A program made the position numbers and the translations under genes. Source: Pollenia angustigena (lineage: Eukaryota; Arthropoda; Insecta; Diptera; Polleniidae). Taken from it: a stretch of DNA of 64,000 nucleotides. Below the pieces are notes generated by a model. That model saw nothing but the letters and a program-made list of their open reading frames with translations. It was not told the origin of the DNA and searched no databases. The DNA lies in the NCBI GenBank assembly GCA_930367215.1, contig OV884059.1:229957803-230021802 (forward strand). Reading direction: 5' to 3'. Shown piece after piece: positions 32,603 through 44,650 of this stretch. Every line of letters starts with the position of its first letter. Position 1 is the first letter of the stretch.

Positions 32603-34292
32603 TGAACAAAAATCAAAATATTTTCTACCTCAAATGAGTTAAAGGCATCAAGCTTTTAAATTAAATAGTCAAATATTAGTAGTTTACCCTCCTAAAATTT
32701 AAAGAAAATCGCTTTGCTGAAAATAAATTTATGAGTTCAAACTCTACTCTACTCGAAAATCCAAGCTTATTTGGTGAATACACCTTTCAAGAAGGTGGGG
32801 CACCAGACCACACCGCTAAGTAACAAAGCAATATTTCTAAAGCTATGTTCACACCTATTTAATATTTAACGTCCTACACGAAACCACTAGTTTCATTAAA
32901 AAATTATTTGATTTTGCAAAACGTTTGGTTGGATCTAACTAACATAATTTAACAGTTTCTATATTACATTATATTTATTACCTTCTTACAAATAAAGTTT
33001 ATTTTTGTTTTATTTATTAACAGTTTAGTAAATCAATAGAAATTGTAAAAAATAAAGTTAAAGTTTGATCCATTTACTAGTCACGCTTTTTTTTTGGATT
33101 TTTTTCGTCAAATATTCGGACACATGAACCTTGAAAGTGAGAGATGAAAAGGTTAAGTAATTCACGCATACAGTGTCATCACCCCCTTATTAACAAACAT
33201 TGTATGTATGGTAAGAAATATCCACATTGTAAATTGGGACTTGGTAAAATTATCTAAAACTGCATCTTGCTCTTTAAAGACACCCCAATATTCATAAAAC
33301 AGATTTTTGTTTTCTAAAAGGTTTATTCAACAAATTTATTCTTGACAAAATGGTACAAAGGGCATTAAGTGTCAAGGGCCTCAAAAAGGGTTAAATTGAC
33401 ACAGGGTCACAACGGTAATGCTAGCTGCAACGAACTTTCATAGAAATATGCAGTTGTTTTTTCCAAAAACTCATTTGGAACACCATTTTAAGAATTAATT
33501 AATCAACTGTAATATTAATATTTATTTGAAAACTATTAAATTAACTTGCTTTATTAGCTAAAGTTTTAATATAGGTACATACATATATTTGAAAATTATT
33601 AAATTTACTTGCTTAATAGCATATAAACAAAAATATTTTGGTAAACACAACCAATTAATATACAAAAAACAAACATATTGTAATTATACATATGTTAACA
33701 ATTCACCACACCCCTACTAAGGACAATACAATTCAACAGAAGAAAAAATATGTGTGTATGTTCACATGTATACAAAAAAAAAACCTCATTAACACAAAAT
33801 TTTCAATCACTTTTTTGTCAAAATTCCAAATTATTTTTGGTAAACTTCAAATACTTACCACTTAGTTAAGTTGAAATAACAGTTTTATAAAAAAGTTTAT
33901 ATTTTCGAACCACTTTTTACTTAAAATAAATTAAATTTTCGAGACAAACGTAAAGACAACAACGAATCACGAACACGAATGCAATGGAATGGAATTAAAA
34001 CGAAAATGGCTGCTTTGCTATTGATATATATAACAGAGTTGCTTCACTTTTTTAAAAGGGATGCCAGATACTGACACCAATAAGTGCCCATTTACAAGAT
34101 CTAATTTTGTCACTGAAACTTTTGTCGGTTCTTCTTTTAAATTAATTTTGCGTTAACATTGTGCAATTTATATCGCAGCAATTTTTTTGTGCTGCTGAAC
34201 TTTAATGAGCGAACAAAACGAATTGCAGAGTACACTCGCTTGTATACCCCTTTTAATTCCTCTCTACCCACTTGACCATGAAGTAATACTTT
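32603..34292. other. AT-rich interval, no gene recognised
   Basis: No TIRs, RNA genes or credible ORFs identified. Confidence 0.45.
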
Positions 34293-35018
34293 GTTCACAC
34301 TTGGGTTTTTAAACGCGTTCAAGCACCTCGAACTTAATCGCGTTCGCTCTTATCACATCAAAATTGAGATGATAAAGAAACATTGAAGTGATTTGTTAAT
34401 CATTTACCTCAAACTGAGTATAATGCAGTATCGGCCACATTAAACGTATCTCTCGCGCGTACAATCTACCACGTTTTTTTTTTAAAGTGGCTCATAAGCT
34501 TGAAATATAATTATTAAATTTTTTGTATTCTACAATTATATCATATCACCAAAGTGTATTTGATATTTGAAGGTGTCACAATGTATTGGCAAGAATCAAA
34601 AGCCTGCTTTATATCTTTGCTTTGATTTTATTACTTATACCATCCGTGTAAACACAAAAAATACTTACAACAGACTTTACTTCTATTTTTTTTTTTAACA
34701 CAGAGATTTTCATAGTATATTGATGCTACAAAGTCGTAATACATAGTATTATCATGTAAACTGACCTTTAAAGTTTTATTTCGTCCTTAAATAAACTACT
34801 AATTTTTACAATTTAATCATTAATATGTTTAAAATAATCTTCTGATAACTTTATTAAAGTATTTTTATCCATTTTTAATACTTTAAAAAAAAATAAATTT
34901 GTTTGTGGTTTTTTTTCTTAATGAACTATCATCTTAATCATCTCAAATGTAATTTGAACGGCTTTTATTAAATAATTCAATATTTTGCTTAAACGCGTTT
35001 AAAACCCCAAGTGTGAAC
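34293..35018. mobile_element. 726-bp TIR element, GTTCACACTTGGG ends
   Basis: gttcacacttgggtttttaa at 34293 mirrors the end at 35018 (ttaaaaccccaagtgtgaac), continuing into acgcgtt on both sides, about 30 bases. Non-coding interior. Target duplication not resolved. Confidence 0.7.
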
Positions 35019-35031
35019 TAAAGGTCTGCAC

Positions 35032-35256
35032 CAAGGTATATGTACACAAGGTAAACTCGTTGGCCCATATGTTTGTCAGCTGATTACCCCTAGTTGGAAC
35101 CCAAACGTCAAATTTCGTGTATATGAGCCAAAATTTCTACATGTGTGCGTTAAATTGTTTTTGTTTTATATGAAGACAATTTTGACAACTTGGTTCCTTT
35201 TATAGAGCAGCATGTCTACACTCCCAAATGAGTCTACCTTGTGTAAATATACCTTG
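35032..35256. mobile_element. 225-bp MITE with exact 8-bp duplication GTCTGCAC
   Basis: CAAGGTATATGTACACAAGG mirrors the right end (ccttgtgtaaatataccttg); GTCTGCAC is repeated exactly at 35024-35031 and 35257-35264. An 8-bp duplication and a CA start fit hAT. Confidence 0.85.
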
Positions 35257-35296
35257 GTCTGCACAAGGCTATAAAATTCGTACTCAAAACATTTTA

Positions 35297-35351
35297 GTGC
35301 CGGTTCACACACGTCAAGTTTGAGTTAAACTTGAAGTATGTGAACCGGCAC
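35297..35351. mobile_element. 55-bp palindromic minimal MITE, TTA duplication
   Basis: GTGCCGGTTCACACACGTCA then an almost perfect complement back to GTGCCGG at 35351; only five central bases are unpaired. TTA flanks both sides (35294-35296, 35352-35354). It looks like a Harbinger-type element reduced to its ends. Confidence 0.7.
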
Positions 35352-35511
35352 TTACACAAAAACAGTTATTTCAGGTCGTATATATTTATTGATATGTTGT
35401 TGAGTTTATGCAAACGACAACAACCGGACAAAACAGTAAACTCTTCTCAGTACGGACTGAGTTCAAAGCCGACAAGAAAACCACGGAGCAGAAAGAAAAC
35501 ACTAAAGGTCG

Positions 35512-35957
35512 AAGTACATAACACGCGTTAGTTCGTCGACGAGTATCGTGCGTTTAAAAACTTTAGCGCGTAAAAAATTGCAAGTTACACAACACGCGTT
35601 ACAAAAGCCATTCCTGTCAGCTGTATTTTATTTGTTTACTTATTTGTGCATTAAAAACGGGTTCAAAAGTATATCAAGATTTTGTTATTGTATTGAATTT
35701 ATTCTTTTTATATTAATATTGTATGTTTTTTAAGCTCTTTAATAAATTTTTCTTTCATGATTCACAAATTTGTTAAATTATTCTTTTTATTGTCAGCTAA
35801 TTACTTGTCAAAAATACACAACGCGTTAAAAAGTTCAAAGTTAACCAACTTTCTGGAGCAAACGTGTCAAAATATTTTGCATGTAGCTTGTTCTATGAAA
35901 ATACACTAGTTTAACTTTTTTTGACAGAGCGCGCGCACTAACTCGTGTTATGTACTT
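35512..35957. mobile_element. TIR element, AAGTACATAACACG ends
   Basis: aagtacataacacgcgttag at 35512 mirrors ctaactcgtgttatgtactt ending 35957; cgcg-rich subterminal sequence on both sides. 446 bp, non-coding. Confidence 0.6.
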
Positions 35958-36855
35958 ACACCTTAACAAAGCGAACATTTGGTTTTTGCAAAAGGTAATG
36001 GTTTTAGCAAAATAAATTTTTAATTTACGTTTTTTAACATTGAAATGTACGAACTTCGTACCAGAGAATAGCTTTTTGCAATTGAAAAAAAATCGCATTT
36101 AATTAACGACAAGAAATACACACGCTTACGGTCATACAGTCAAACTCGCGCAACCGCAAATATTCGCTGCTGGTTTGCAGTCATTCAAATAACGCACATC
36201 GTGCTTTGTTATTTATACAATCGTTACCTTCGTTTTTTTTATACAGATTCTAAGTGTTCTGAGCGCAAATGATTGTTTGGTAAAGAAACAAAAAATACAA
36301 ACGAAAGAGCCAGAAATCAAACAATCATTACTCATGTATTTATTCAGCATTAACTATGTAGTACAAGAAAAAAAAAATTTAAATGAAACTAAACACACAT
36401 ACTTATGTAGGTACACACAATTTCCATAGAAACAAAAAGTACAGTAGTAGTAGTAGTAGGTACAATGTATTTTTGTTATTGTTGTTTTTATTGTTGTTAA
36501 TTTTGAAAAAGCGTATCATCGTTGTTTATTGTTGTTGTTGTTAATGTAAACAAAAGTATAGAGAATGTGCTCTTTTGAATTTACTCAGTTGTGTTCTATT
36601 GCGTGAGCAACAAAAATGCAAATAAAGCACTTTCAATAAAAAACGAATAAATGAAAATATCAAATGTGTACGAAAGGAAAAAAAAATTACCAACGTTGAA
36701 CTTTGTTTTGCATGTATAGAGTTATTGTAAATTTTAGCGTATGAATAAATCCACAAAAATAGTGAGTTTTGAGGTTCTCTGCTTCGTACTAAAAATAACA
36801 CGTGTTGTCAGTGCAGTCAGTGTTATCAGTGTACTAAATTTGTTTCCTTAGCTGG
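35958..36855. other. AT-rich interval with a (GTA)n microsatellite
   Basis: (GTA)n, about five to six units, at 36443-36459; ttgttg-type stretches at about 36475-36545. No credible gene. Confidence 0.55.
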
Positions 36856-37018
36856 GCTTTACACGTGAAAGTACTTTCTTGAAAGTAGAGTATACGTATT
36901 ATCAACGAAAAATCAAAGAAACTGCCGATTGGCTGAAAGTACCAGAATTATGTGTGTGTTAGTGAAAAAGTGTGAGTGTATTGAGACTTTCAAGAAATTT
37001 ACTTTCACTTGTAAATGC
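36856..37018. mobile_element. 163-bp MITE, core shared with 38137-38299
   Basis: Arms: tttacacgtgaaagtacttt at the left, actttcacttgtaaat at the right. The centre (gtatacgtattatcaacgaa, gccgattggctgaa, gttagtgaaaaagtgtgagt) is shared with the MITE at 38137, but the arms differ in a matched way. Confidence 0.7.
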
Positions 37019-37020
37019 TA

Positions 37021-37095
37021 CGTTACCCCGACCTTACCGCTTACCGTCTACAAACCAAGAGTTGCGCAAGAGACTTGCCGAGTGTGAAAGGGGTC
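37021..37095. mobile_element. Left-truncated copy of the 20969 MITE
   Basis: ccccgaccttaccg, gtctacaaaccaagag and gacttgccgagtgtgaaagg match the right half of the Harbinger-like MITE at 20969-21103. Confidence 0.7.
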
Positions 37096-37484
37096 TTATT
37101 TTAACTGAACCAAAAAACGCTATTTAAAACAAAATTTTGTGTTTTTATTTTAAAATTGCAGCAATTTTTTTTGAAAAAATATTAAAAACAAGTGTTCAAT
37201 TTTTATGCAATAAAAATCATATTTAAAACAAAAATGTACGTGTTTGTATCAAAAAATATTATTTTTTTTAGCTTTAACATTTAAGAACAAAAAGGTTTTC
37301 TTTTATATTAAAGGGCAACACTTTTGTTTTTACTATAAAAAGCAGAAAAAACATTTTCAAATTTAAAATTTTTCGTTTTTGTTTTAAAAAGTTTAAGATT
37401 TTGAAAACCGTATTAAAATCAAAACAGTTTTGTTATTGAAAATAAAATAAAGCATTTTAATTTTAAAAGTGGACAGCCTTTTAT

Positions 37485-37991
37485 CAGGGACAGTAACAGT
37501 TATTCCTTTTTTCATAAAAGTCAGATGAAAACAGTTATTTCTGATTTTTATTTTTTTGAACAAAAATAATAAAAGTTATTCTCTAAATAAATGTACGTGT
37601 TTTAATAATTTAGATGACTTTAATAATTATTTTAATGTGCATAAGGAATTCCAATGATAATTACACACTAAATAAAAATTTAAAGTCAACTAAATTATTA
37701 AATCACGTACATTTCTTTAGAGAAAAACCGTTATTTCTGTTCAAAAAAAAATAAAAATCAAAAAATAACTGTTATTTATCGAAAAAATAAAAATCAAAAA
37801 ATAACAGTTATTTTTGTTCAAAAAAATAAAAATCAAAAAATAACTGTTAAGTTTGATCGAAAATATAAAAATCAATATATTTTATCATTTACAAGCGTAT
37901 GAAGAACAATATGGTAATCAGTTTTTCGACATTTACTTCTATATGCTTTATTTGTTTTAAAATTCCAATATAACTGTTATTTTCGGTCCCT
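37485..37991. mobile_element. 507-bp hAT-like MITE, CAGGGAC ends
   Basis: CAGGGACAGTAACAGTTATT at the left mirrors the right end (aactgttattttcggtccctg), and CTTTTAT lies directly at both flanks (37478-37484, 37992-37998), seven of the expected eight bases. Inside there is a second inverted repeat (aaatgtacgtg ... cacgtacatttc) and a direct repeat of ataaaaatcaaaaaataact (three copies, 37750-37850). Confidence 0.7.
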
Positions 37992-38136
37992 GCTTTTATA
38001 TTTATATGTTAATTTTTCTACAACAGAGTTAACGCCATTTTTTTCAAGTGTCATTTAAAATATAGCTCGGTGCAGTGTCGCTGACACATATGGCAGCACC
38101 GCTACATTGGTAGCACTTGATTATGACATTTACCCA

Positions 38137-38299
38137 GCGTTTCCACATGCAAGTAATTACTTGCAAGTGGTGTATACGTATTATCAACGAAAAATCGAGG
38201 AAACAGCCGATTGGCTGAATGAACAAAAATGGTGTGAATGTTAGTGAAAAAGTGTGAGTGTATTGAGTTTTTCGTACTTGTACTTGCATGTGGAAACGC
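38137..38299. mobile_element. 163-bp MITE, GCGTTTCCACATGCAAGTA ends
   Basis: gcgtttccacatgcaagta and tacttgcatgtggaaacgc are exact inverse complements of 19 bases. The centre matches the MITE at 36856. The minus-strand ORFs spanning it are shadows. Confidence 0.8.
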
Positions 38300-38310
38300 G
38301 AGGATATAAT

Positions 38311-39099
38311 GGGTGGTATTATTGATTCCGTTCCGCAAGTGCGGAAAGCAACTTTTGTGCGGAAGCCAAATTTGTAATTATTCATTCCTTTGTGTGGTAT
38401 CCTTCCGTTGTTGCGGTATCATGTCTACATTGGCGGTATTGCCATATTATTGATTTCTTCATTTTGCTTACGCTCAAATTTTATAACGAAAAGCTAACGG
38501 AAAGAACAAAAATGTAAGGAATTGTAAAATTTGCAAGAAAAAATGTTTTAATTTAAATATTTTGATTTTTTATATTTTTATGGGAGTAAAAAAGAAATAT
38601 ACTCTAGTAAATTCCAAATAGAAACAATGGTTGATTTAATGAAAAAAAAAATCAAGACATTAATTGTGGTTTTAAACATATTAATAATAAATTTATCCTG
38701 AAATTTTTTTTATTTCTGAACTTACTCTTTATCCTTCATTTGTAACACGTCTTCAGAATTATAGCGTAAAACTCTTCTTTCTAACCGCATGTCCAAGTAA
38801 TCATCGTCGAAAAAGGCAATTGTATCCATATTTTAATTTTATATTAACTGCCTTTTAAAATTTCACATATAATTTACTAAAAACACTTTTTATTTTACTT
38901 TTCAATTTCTAATTTTGTCTTGAAATGTCTTTTTTTCCATCAGCTGACACAAAATCAACTCGTAATTAATTAAAACAGGGATGTTAAATTTGCTTCGCAG
39001 AAAGTGTATACCGCAGGAATAAATAATTGCAATTTTCATATCGATCGATATTTTTTTCCGCAAAATTTTCCTTTCCGTGCGCAATCAATAATACCACCC
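38311..39099. mobile_element. TIR element, GGGTGGTATTATTGATT ends
   Basis: gggtggtattattgatt at 38311 mirrors aatcaataataccaccc ending 39099, with AAT at both flanks (38308-38310, 39100-39102). The 3-bp duplication suggests PIF/Harbinger. The interior contains tccgcaag/cttgcgga-like motifs and a short minus-strand coding-like stretch. Confidence 0.7.
38726..38829 (-). pseudogene. Possible first exon remnant of a Harbinger-type gene
   Basis: From an ATG at 38829 the minus strand reads MDTIAFFDDDYLDMRLERRV and about 14 more residues, then GTAAGT, a perfect 5' splice-donor consensus; read through, the frame stops at once (GAG TAA). Short acidic FFDDD starts occur in some Harbinger nuclease proteins, and it lies inside a 3-bp-duplication TIR element. 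No downstream exon was found, so this is a suggestion only. Confidence 0.3.
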
Positions 39100-39235
39100 A
39101 ATATTTGTGGCAACAGTGCATTTGTCAATTTTGAATTTTAATTGTTAACGCAGACTTAAACAGAAAAGACACAAAGGAAAAGTCTGGAAAATTAATTTTT
39201 TTATATTGAAGTGAACACAGAATGTAACTATTATT

Positions 39236-39740
39236 TATTTTTCCTTATATTTTTATTATCTAAATATTAATATTGTTCTTTTAGTGAAATAAACAACATC
39301 AACTCATTGTATTTAAATCGTGTGAAAATCGCCTGGTTTATTTCATCTGTCGGTAAATTTTGTTTCGTTAAGACGCAACAAACTTTATTTTAATTCTTAA
39401 AACTTTAATTCAACGAAGCCGCCTACCACTGTGAGACTAAAATTTGAGTTTTTATACTTAAAATGCGGTGACTATAAATCCACACATTGTTCGGTGTTTT
39501 ATGCAAAATAGAAGCCAACGTTCGACACGGGGAAACTTGCCACATAATTTAAGACTTTTACGTGAACATGTCAGGTTCATGAACGCCTACAGAAACCACT
39601 GCTGGAAATGCCAATTCCTCAGTGAATACAAATGATGATACTGTTGTTGAACAACATCAAACGGTCCGAGATGATCAGAAAAGTAGAACTGTTCTACTTT
39701 TGATAATTCTGACTTCATGTTCGGATTCAACGAAAAATTG
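39236..39740 (+). other. Possible LTR-retrotransposon 5' remnant
   Basis: A polyadenylation-like aataaacaac near 39288, a leader-like stretch with tcgttaagacgcaac, then an ATG at 39567 followed by a hydrophilic, T/N-rich gag-like start (one in-frame TGA after four codons). Neither a second LTR nor a clear primer-binding site could be shown, so it may be unrelated. Confidence 0.25.
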
Positions 39741-39893
39741 TACATAAAGATTATGTGTCAAATTCATTTGGTAAAAAAACTGTCACGTAGTGTTATTTAT
39801 GTTTTTATAATTATATATTAATTTAATTATTATTACAAATTAATAAAAATAATTTAATTTGTCCACATTTCTATAGAAAAAAGTGATTTAATC

Positions 39894-41648
39894 ATGGATC
39901 GGCGTTATTGTGAACATGGCAGTATGTATAAAATGCATCTGATGGTAAAGAAAATGGAAGAACAAAAAAATCAAAGCCGAGCGGTAATATACGCCCAAAC
40001 GTCGGTGTTAGCAGTGACTGCGACCACCGGCGGGAACGGTGGAGAACCAGTATCTTCTCTGCGTGTCGCCAGCGGTCACACATTATTTTCCGTGGTTAAG
40101 GCACCTTATGGTGGAAGTATTAAAGATGCCAAAAACGTTAACATGACACTTACGGATGCCGTTGTCGATTCAGACTCGGATATCGATAGCGTCAAAACGA
40201 ATTCCTCTAAAGAGGAACTTGAGCTGCTAAATTCGCCTAGCACATCTCGGGGAGCCCATTCTACAAATAGGAACAGGCCCAAGAGGAGCAAGGAAAGACT
40301 TAGAGCTCTATCGGAATATTAAGCTGAGGTCCGGATACAGCATCGGCTTGACCACCAATCCAACCTTTTCAATGATGAGAAAGAACGGATAAAGTGGGCC
40401 ACGTGGGCGATTGCAGAAGACCGAGCTCACTTTTCCAAGAACCCTAAATATGCTGCCAAAAATCATGGTTTCTTCAATTGCATTGAAAAAGCCGTGAAGA
40501 AGAACATGCAGGGAAAAAGACAGCGGTCAATTGAAGCACAGCCGCGAATAACGTTTTAAGTTACAAAATAATAATTTTTCAGGAGAGCAAAAAAACGTTT
40601 TTTCTATTATTAAAAATAATGATAATAAAAACTTTAATGCAAAAGGCTATTAAAACATTATTCCGCACTGCAAAACCATTTCGGTTTCATCATTTTGTTA
40701 GTAACTTGCAATGTTCTTCCACTGGCTGACACTTTGTACGCCGTTTTGAAGGCGTTAAGGTGCATAGTTTTGGTTGATTTGATGTTTAAACTGTGTAAGA
40801 GAGTAAGGTTAATGGTTATCTGCAAAAAAACAGGTTTTGCAAAATGTGGCGTTTACAACGTTATTCGCGGCTGTGCTTCAATTGATGAGTCTCCATCTGC
40901 CGCAAATTCTAAGGAGACAAAAAAATCCAAGAAAAACCGCGAGGAGATCAGACCCTCGACATCGAAAGCTGCAACTGAACCGTTGCCAAAGGGTGCAAGA
41001 GTCAGTAAAGTGGCCAAACGTCCTCTAAGCGTGGCACTTCTCAACATGAGCAACCCCTTTGGTCAAGTGTCCACAGAGCGGTGGAAGATGGTAGAGTTGA
41101 ATATTTTCAACGAAATCGTTGCTAAGATGGAAGCCGAACCTGGAAGACCGCTGACCTCCTTTGATGGGGCTGGATGGTTCAACGGAGTGAAGCTTATCAG
41201 CTGTAAGGACGAATGAATTAAAGGTGTTATTAAGAAACTCAAGGGCCTGTGGTCGGATGCACAACCTAAGATTGTGAATCGATCACACATTCCTGCTGTT
41301 CCGAAGGCGAAGGTGAATTTTACGCGTATTGTAAAACCGGAGGTCGCTCTTCGTCTCCTACAAAATCAGAATCCCGATATTCCCACTAAAGAATGGAGGA
41401 TTCTGCATGTACAAAAAGGCAATTAAGACGGGCAGAACTACATACTCCAGATTACAAAAGAGGCAGAAGACCTTTTGTATCCTCGGTATGGAAAAATGTC
41501 TTGGGGAGTAGAAAGTGTGTTTCTTCGATTAAAGAAACGACATCCACAGGACTCCAACCACAACACACTAGAGGTTGATGAAGTGGAGCGTGATCTGGCG
41601 GCTGCCACTGCGGCCACTTCTGGACTGAGTCTAGGTGAGACGGCCAAA
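39894..41648 (+). pseudogene. LOA-2 ORF1 (gag-like), copy 1, broken
   Basis: Reads from ATG 39894 (MDRRYCEHGSMYKMHLMVKK) to a stop at 40320-40322 (one codon changed; the frame resumes AEVRIQHRLDHQSNLFNDEK). After the TIR insertion at 40535-40877 it continues RQRSIDESPSAANSKETKKS, and again after a TGA at 41214-41216. The DUF4780-like block PEVALRLLQNQNPDIPTKEW is at about 41340-41400, followed by shifted frames (ILQITKEAEDLLYPRYGKM; VFLRLKKRHPQDSNHNTLEV) ending at about 41648. The basic and acidic stretches resemble LOA-1 ORF1. It cannot make a full protein. Confidence 0.75.
40535..40877. mobile_element. 343-bp TIR element, palindromic 8-bp duplication
   Basis: Ends AGCACAGCCGCGAATAACGT and its exact complement; TCAATTGA at 40527-40534 and 40878-40885. 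Removing the element and one TCAATTGA restores a continuous ORF1 frame (RQRSIDESPSAAN), which proves the boundaries. An 8-bp duplication suggests hAT, but the AGCACAG end is unusual. Confidence 0.85.
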
Positions 41649-42001
41649 TAGGATGGAGCCGACCCCGAGCGAGTGATCTTAGATCCTGCAAGTCAACCTC
41701 CAGCATTGTAAGATGGCATCGATCGAACTCCTCCTCACGTAAGAGGAGGGTCGCTACGACGTGGCTTCCACAGGAAATCGGGTATCTGGATTGAAGTCAC
41801 GTAATTTTAATACATACTTCTCAAAAGTGGTAGGTAGAATACGATCTGCAATACTTGTTAGGAAGATGACAGAGATGACATCATACTCCTTGCATCATCC
41901 TATATGCCACACGACAGAGATGCCCCACCAGTAGAACTCCACAGACTAGTCGAGAAAGCTTGTAGAAGGAAAAAAAAACTGGTGGTGAGCACGGATGCTA
42001 A

Positions 42002-42546
42002 AGGGCTTAATAAACCACACAAATGGCTTGGCAAACATGTCAAAATTTTACGTTGGTACAAATATTTTGTGTTGTTAATTGGGGTGTTTGCTGTTTGGAC
42101 AAACATCTGAAGCAATGTTTGAAAAAATATTAAAAATTTTTAAAATTGGCCAGACATGTTGGATATTTGTCAAACTTGTTGTGGCGTTTAATGCTAAATG
42201 TATTCATTTCAACGAAAACTTTGCAGAGTGAAGACGTTGAAAAGGAGCAATAAAATAATTTTAAATAGAGAATTGATTTTTTTTAGCACTATTGCTTGTC
42301 GCAAAACAGATCGATGTTTTAATCGCTTTTTAATTTATATTCTTTGCCTTTATTTTATATTTTTTCTCCCTTTTAAGTAAAAAACAACAAAATTGCCGCG
42401 GCACTATCGGCGTCTGCATTCATTGAAAACAAAACAAAAATGAAAATTAATGTTTGTACGAAGAACATTTGTGTTGTTTTTTGGCAAACACCAAACGGAA
42501 ACAATGTGTGTGTTTGTCAAGCATTTTGTGTGGTTTATTATGCCCT
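42002..42546. mobile_element. 545-bp PIF/Harbinger-like MITE in LOA-2 endonuclease
   Basis: AGGGCTTAATAAACCACACA mirrors the right end (tgtgtggtttattatgccct); TAA at 41999-42001 and 42547-42549. Excision with one TAA restores gat gct aac gct cat cat, the DANAHH endonuclease motif that LOA-1 also has. The short ORFs in it (68 and 88 codons) partly read LINE sequence and are not genes. Confidence 0.9.
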
Positions 42547-43314
42547 TAACGCTCATCATACATTATGGGGCAGTAAGGATATCAAAAATAGAACTGAGGA
42601 TCTTATTGCTTTTTTATTACAGAATAATATACAAATTGCTAATAGAGGTGAGGTCCCGACGTATAAGGGTCCCACTTCGGAAAATGTGCTTAATGTGACG
42701 TTTTAAACGGATTATAAAACTGATAGATGATTTGAAGGTGCTAACGCAGCCATCCTTCTCTGTTCACTCCTATTTATCTTTTTTGTTAAATTACACTATA
42801 CCTGACGAAACAGTGTTTTGGAACACAAGAAATACAGATTGGGAGTATAGGGACGCTCTTAGGGTGTATAAGCGCGACGTGCGAAATGCCAAACGAACTT
42901 CGTGGAAAAGTTTCTGTGATAATATAGAAAAGACAACCGAAACGGCAAGACTGCGGAGGATGCTAGTGAGCAGTCCGGTAATGCCAAGTACTCGTTGATA
43001 TACACTTTCCGGGCTGTTCTGAGGCTCCTATTCCAAATGATGAAACTTCTTTAATAGCAAATGGTGATAACGATATTATCTCCTATGAGGGTGTGAAATG
43101 GGCCATCGATTCGTTCCAGCCATATAAGTCGCACGGTCTTGACAAAATTATCCCGGCGCAATTATAGCGGGGAAGACAAAGGATAGTTCCATGACTAGTG
43201 AACATCTTTAGGGGATGTCTGAGAATAAATTATGTGCCTAAATCTTGGAGGATATCTAGGATTGTATTTCTACCGAAATTAGGTAGGAGCAATCATGTGT
43301 AACCGAAAGATTGA

Positions 43315-44650
43315 CTGTTTTCCTAAACGTGTGTTCACAATGTATCAATACCGTATTGATGCATTGTGTACTTAAATTTTCACGTACTTTGTAATGTATA
43401 CGAATATGGTTTGCATCTACATTATTTTAACTGCTTTATTTGCTTTTCTCTGCGCAGTGACAACTACAAAGTTGCATTTCGGAACTAAATGCATCGTCAA
43501 AATTTTTATGGTTGTGTAAATTTAAACGATGGGGATCTTGAATTTATATACAGTTTAAACTAAGCAACTATAAATCAGTATCTTATCAAATTCATATGGT
43601 CTGTATTGGAAGTTTAAACCAGCGAAGGGCAGATAGAGAACATTGAATAAAAGAGAGTAAATTAGTTGATTTACACTTAGAGAAATTTTTTAAAATTTTT
43701 TCAAACTGTATGTAAATTTGAAAAAACAAAAACAAAAAAAAAAGTTTGGTAAAAATATTATTATTATATAATTCATCAAGTTTTCCTTAACGGTAAAATA
43801 TATATATGCATATTGTCACCTGAAATCGACAAGACCGTGACCAAAAACTTCAAAATGTGTACTATTTATATGTAAATATGCCAAAAAAAAAAGGAATTCA
43901 ATAAAAAAAAACTTGATTATTATATAATTCATTATCCCACATGATTGCTGAAAAGTTTTTAAAACAAGCTGAAAAAAACATACATAAGCACAGCTTGATC
44001 ACAACACAATAAATATATTGTATACCACTACGAAATTGCAAAATTTGACAAAATAACAACATGCGCAACAGTCCTAATTTGTTGAAATTTACTAAGCAAC
44101 TGAATATAATTTTACTTTTTTTCCTTCTGTTGTATTTGTTTTTCGGGTTGCCTTTGTTACTGTTTATGCATGAGAAAATGAATTCAAGATTTTCAGTTTG
44201 TGGGCAGTAGTAAATGAGCGAAAACAACATCACACAAACACGTGTATGTGTTATACGGTAAATTTTTTCACATTCTGATTTCAATGAAAATATTGTTGTT
44301 TCTTCTTGTTTTGACTACTAAAAAATATTTTTTTATTTATTTACGCTATTTTAAACCTACTTTTTTTAAGTTAAAAGTAGTATAATAAAACAAGTGTATG
44401 GTATGTTTTGGGGATTTTAAGGAATACCTTAGTAGGGCTAATTTTTGCATTTTTAGCAGCTCTGGTAAAAAAAACACGATGAGTAAATGTAAAAACCCGA
44501 AAAACTTCGTAATCCAGGCAAACCAGCGCCCACCGCTGGTTTAAACGCCCAATTTTATGCGTTTAAAGATGGTTTATATGTTTACTGATTTATATATTTG
44601 CTGGTTTAAACACATTTTAAACCAAAAAGGGAGTTTAACTTGCTCTGATT
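43315..44650. mobile_element. Unclassified 1.35-kb insertion in LOA-2 RT
   Basis: LOA-2 reads PKD up to about 43313 and resumes with gattttttagcccttagtct (DFLALSLIF, the expected DYRPISL region) at about 44649. GATT lies on both sides and may be part of a target duplication. Inside: a hairpin cacaatgtatcaatac/attgatgcattgtg (43334-43366) and an inverted pair gtttaaaccagcg (43613) / cgctggtttaaac (44534). A 128-codon minus ORF (43898-44284) has no family match. Type unknown. Confidence 0.6.

Noticed and set aside
39236..39740. 5' end of the same gypsy element whose integrase lies at 51.5-53.0 kb
   Set aside because: The LTR-like sequence here does not match the LTR at 51219-51471, and orientation is opposite.
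40837..41264. Several 60-80-codon ORFs on both strands over LOA-2 ORF1
   Set aside because: Shadows of the decayed ORF1 in other frames; they repeat in copy 2.
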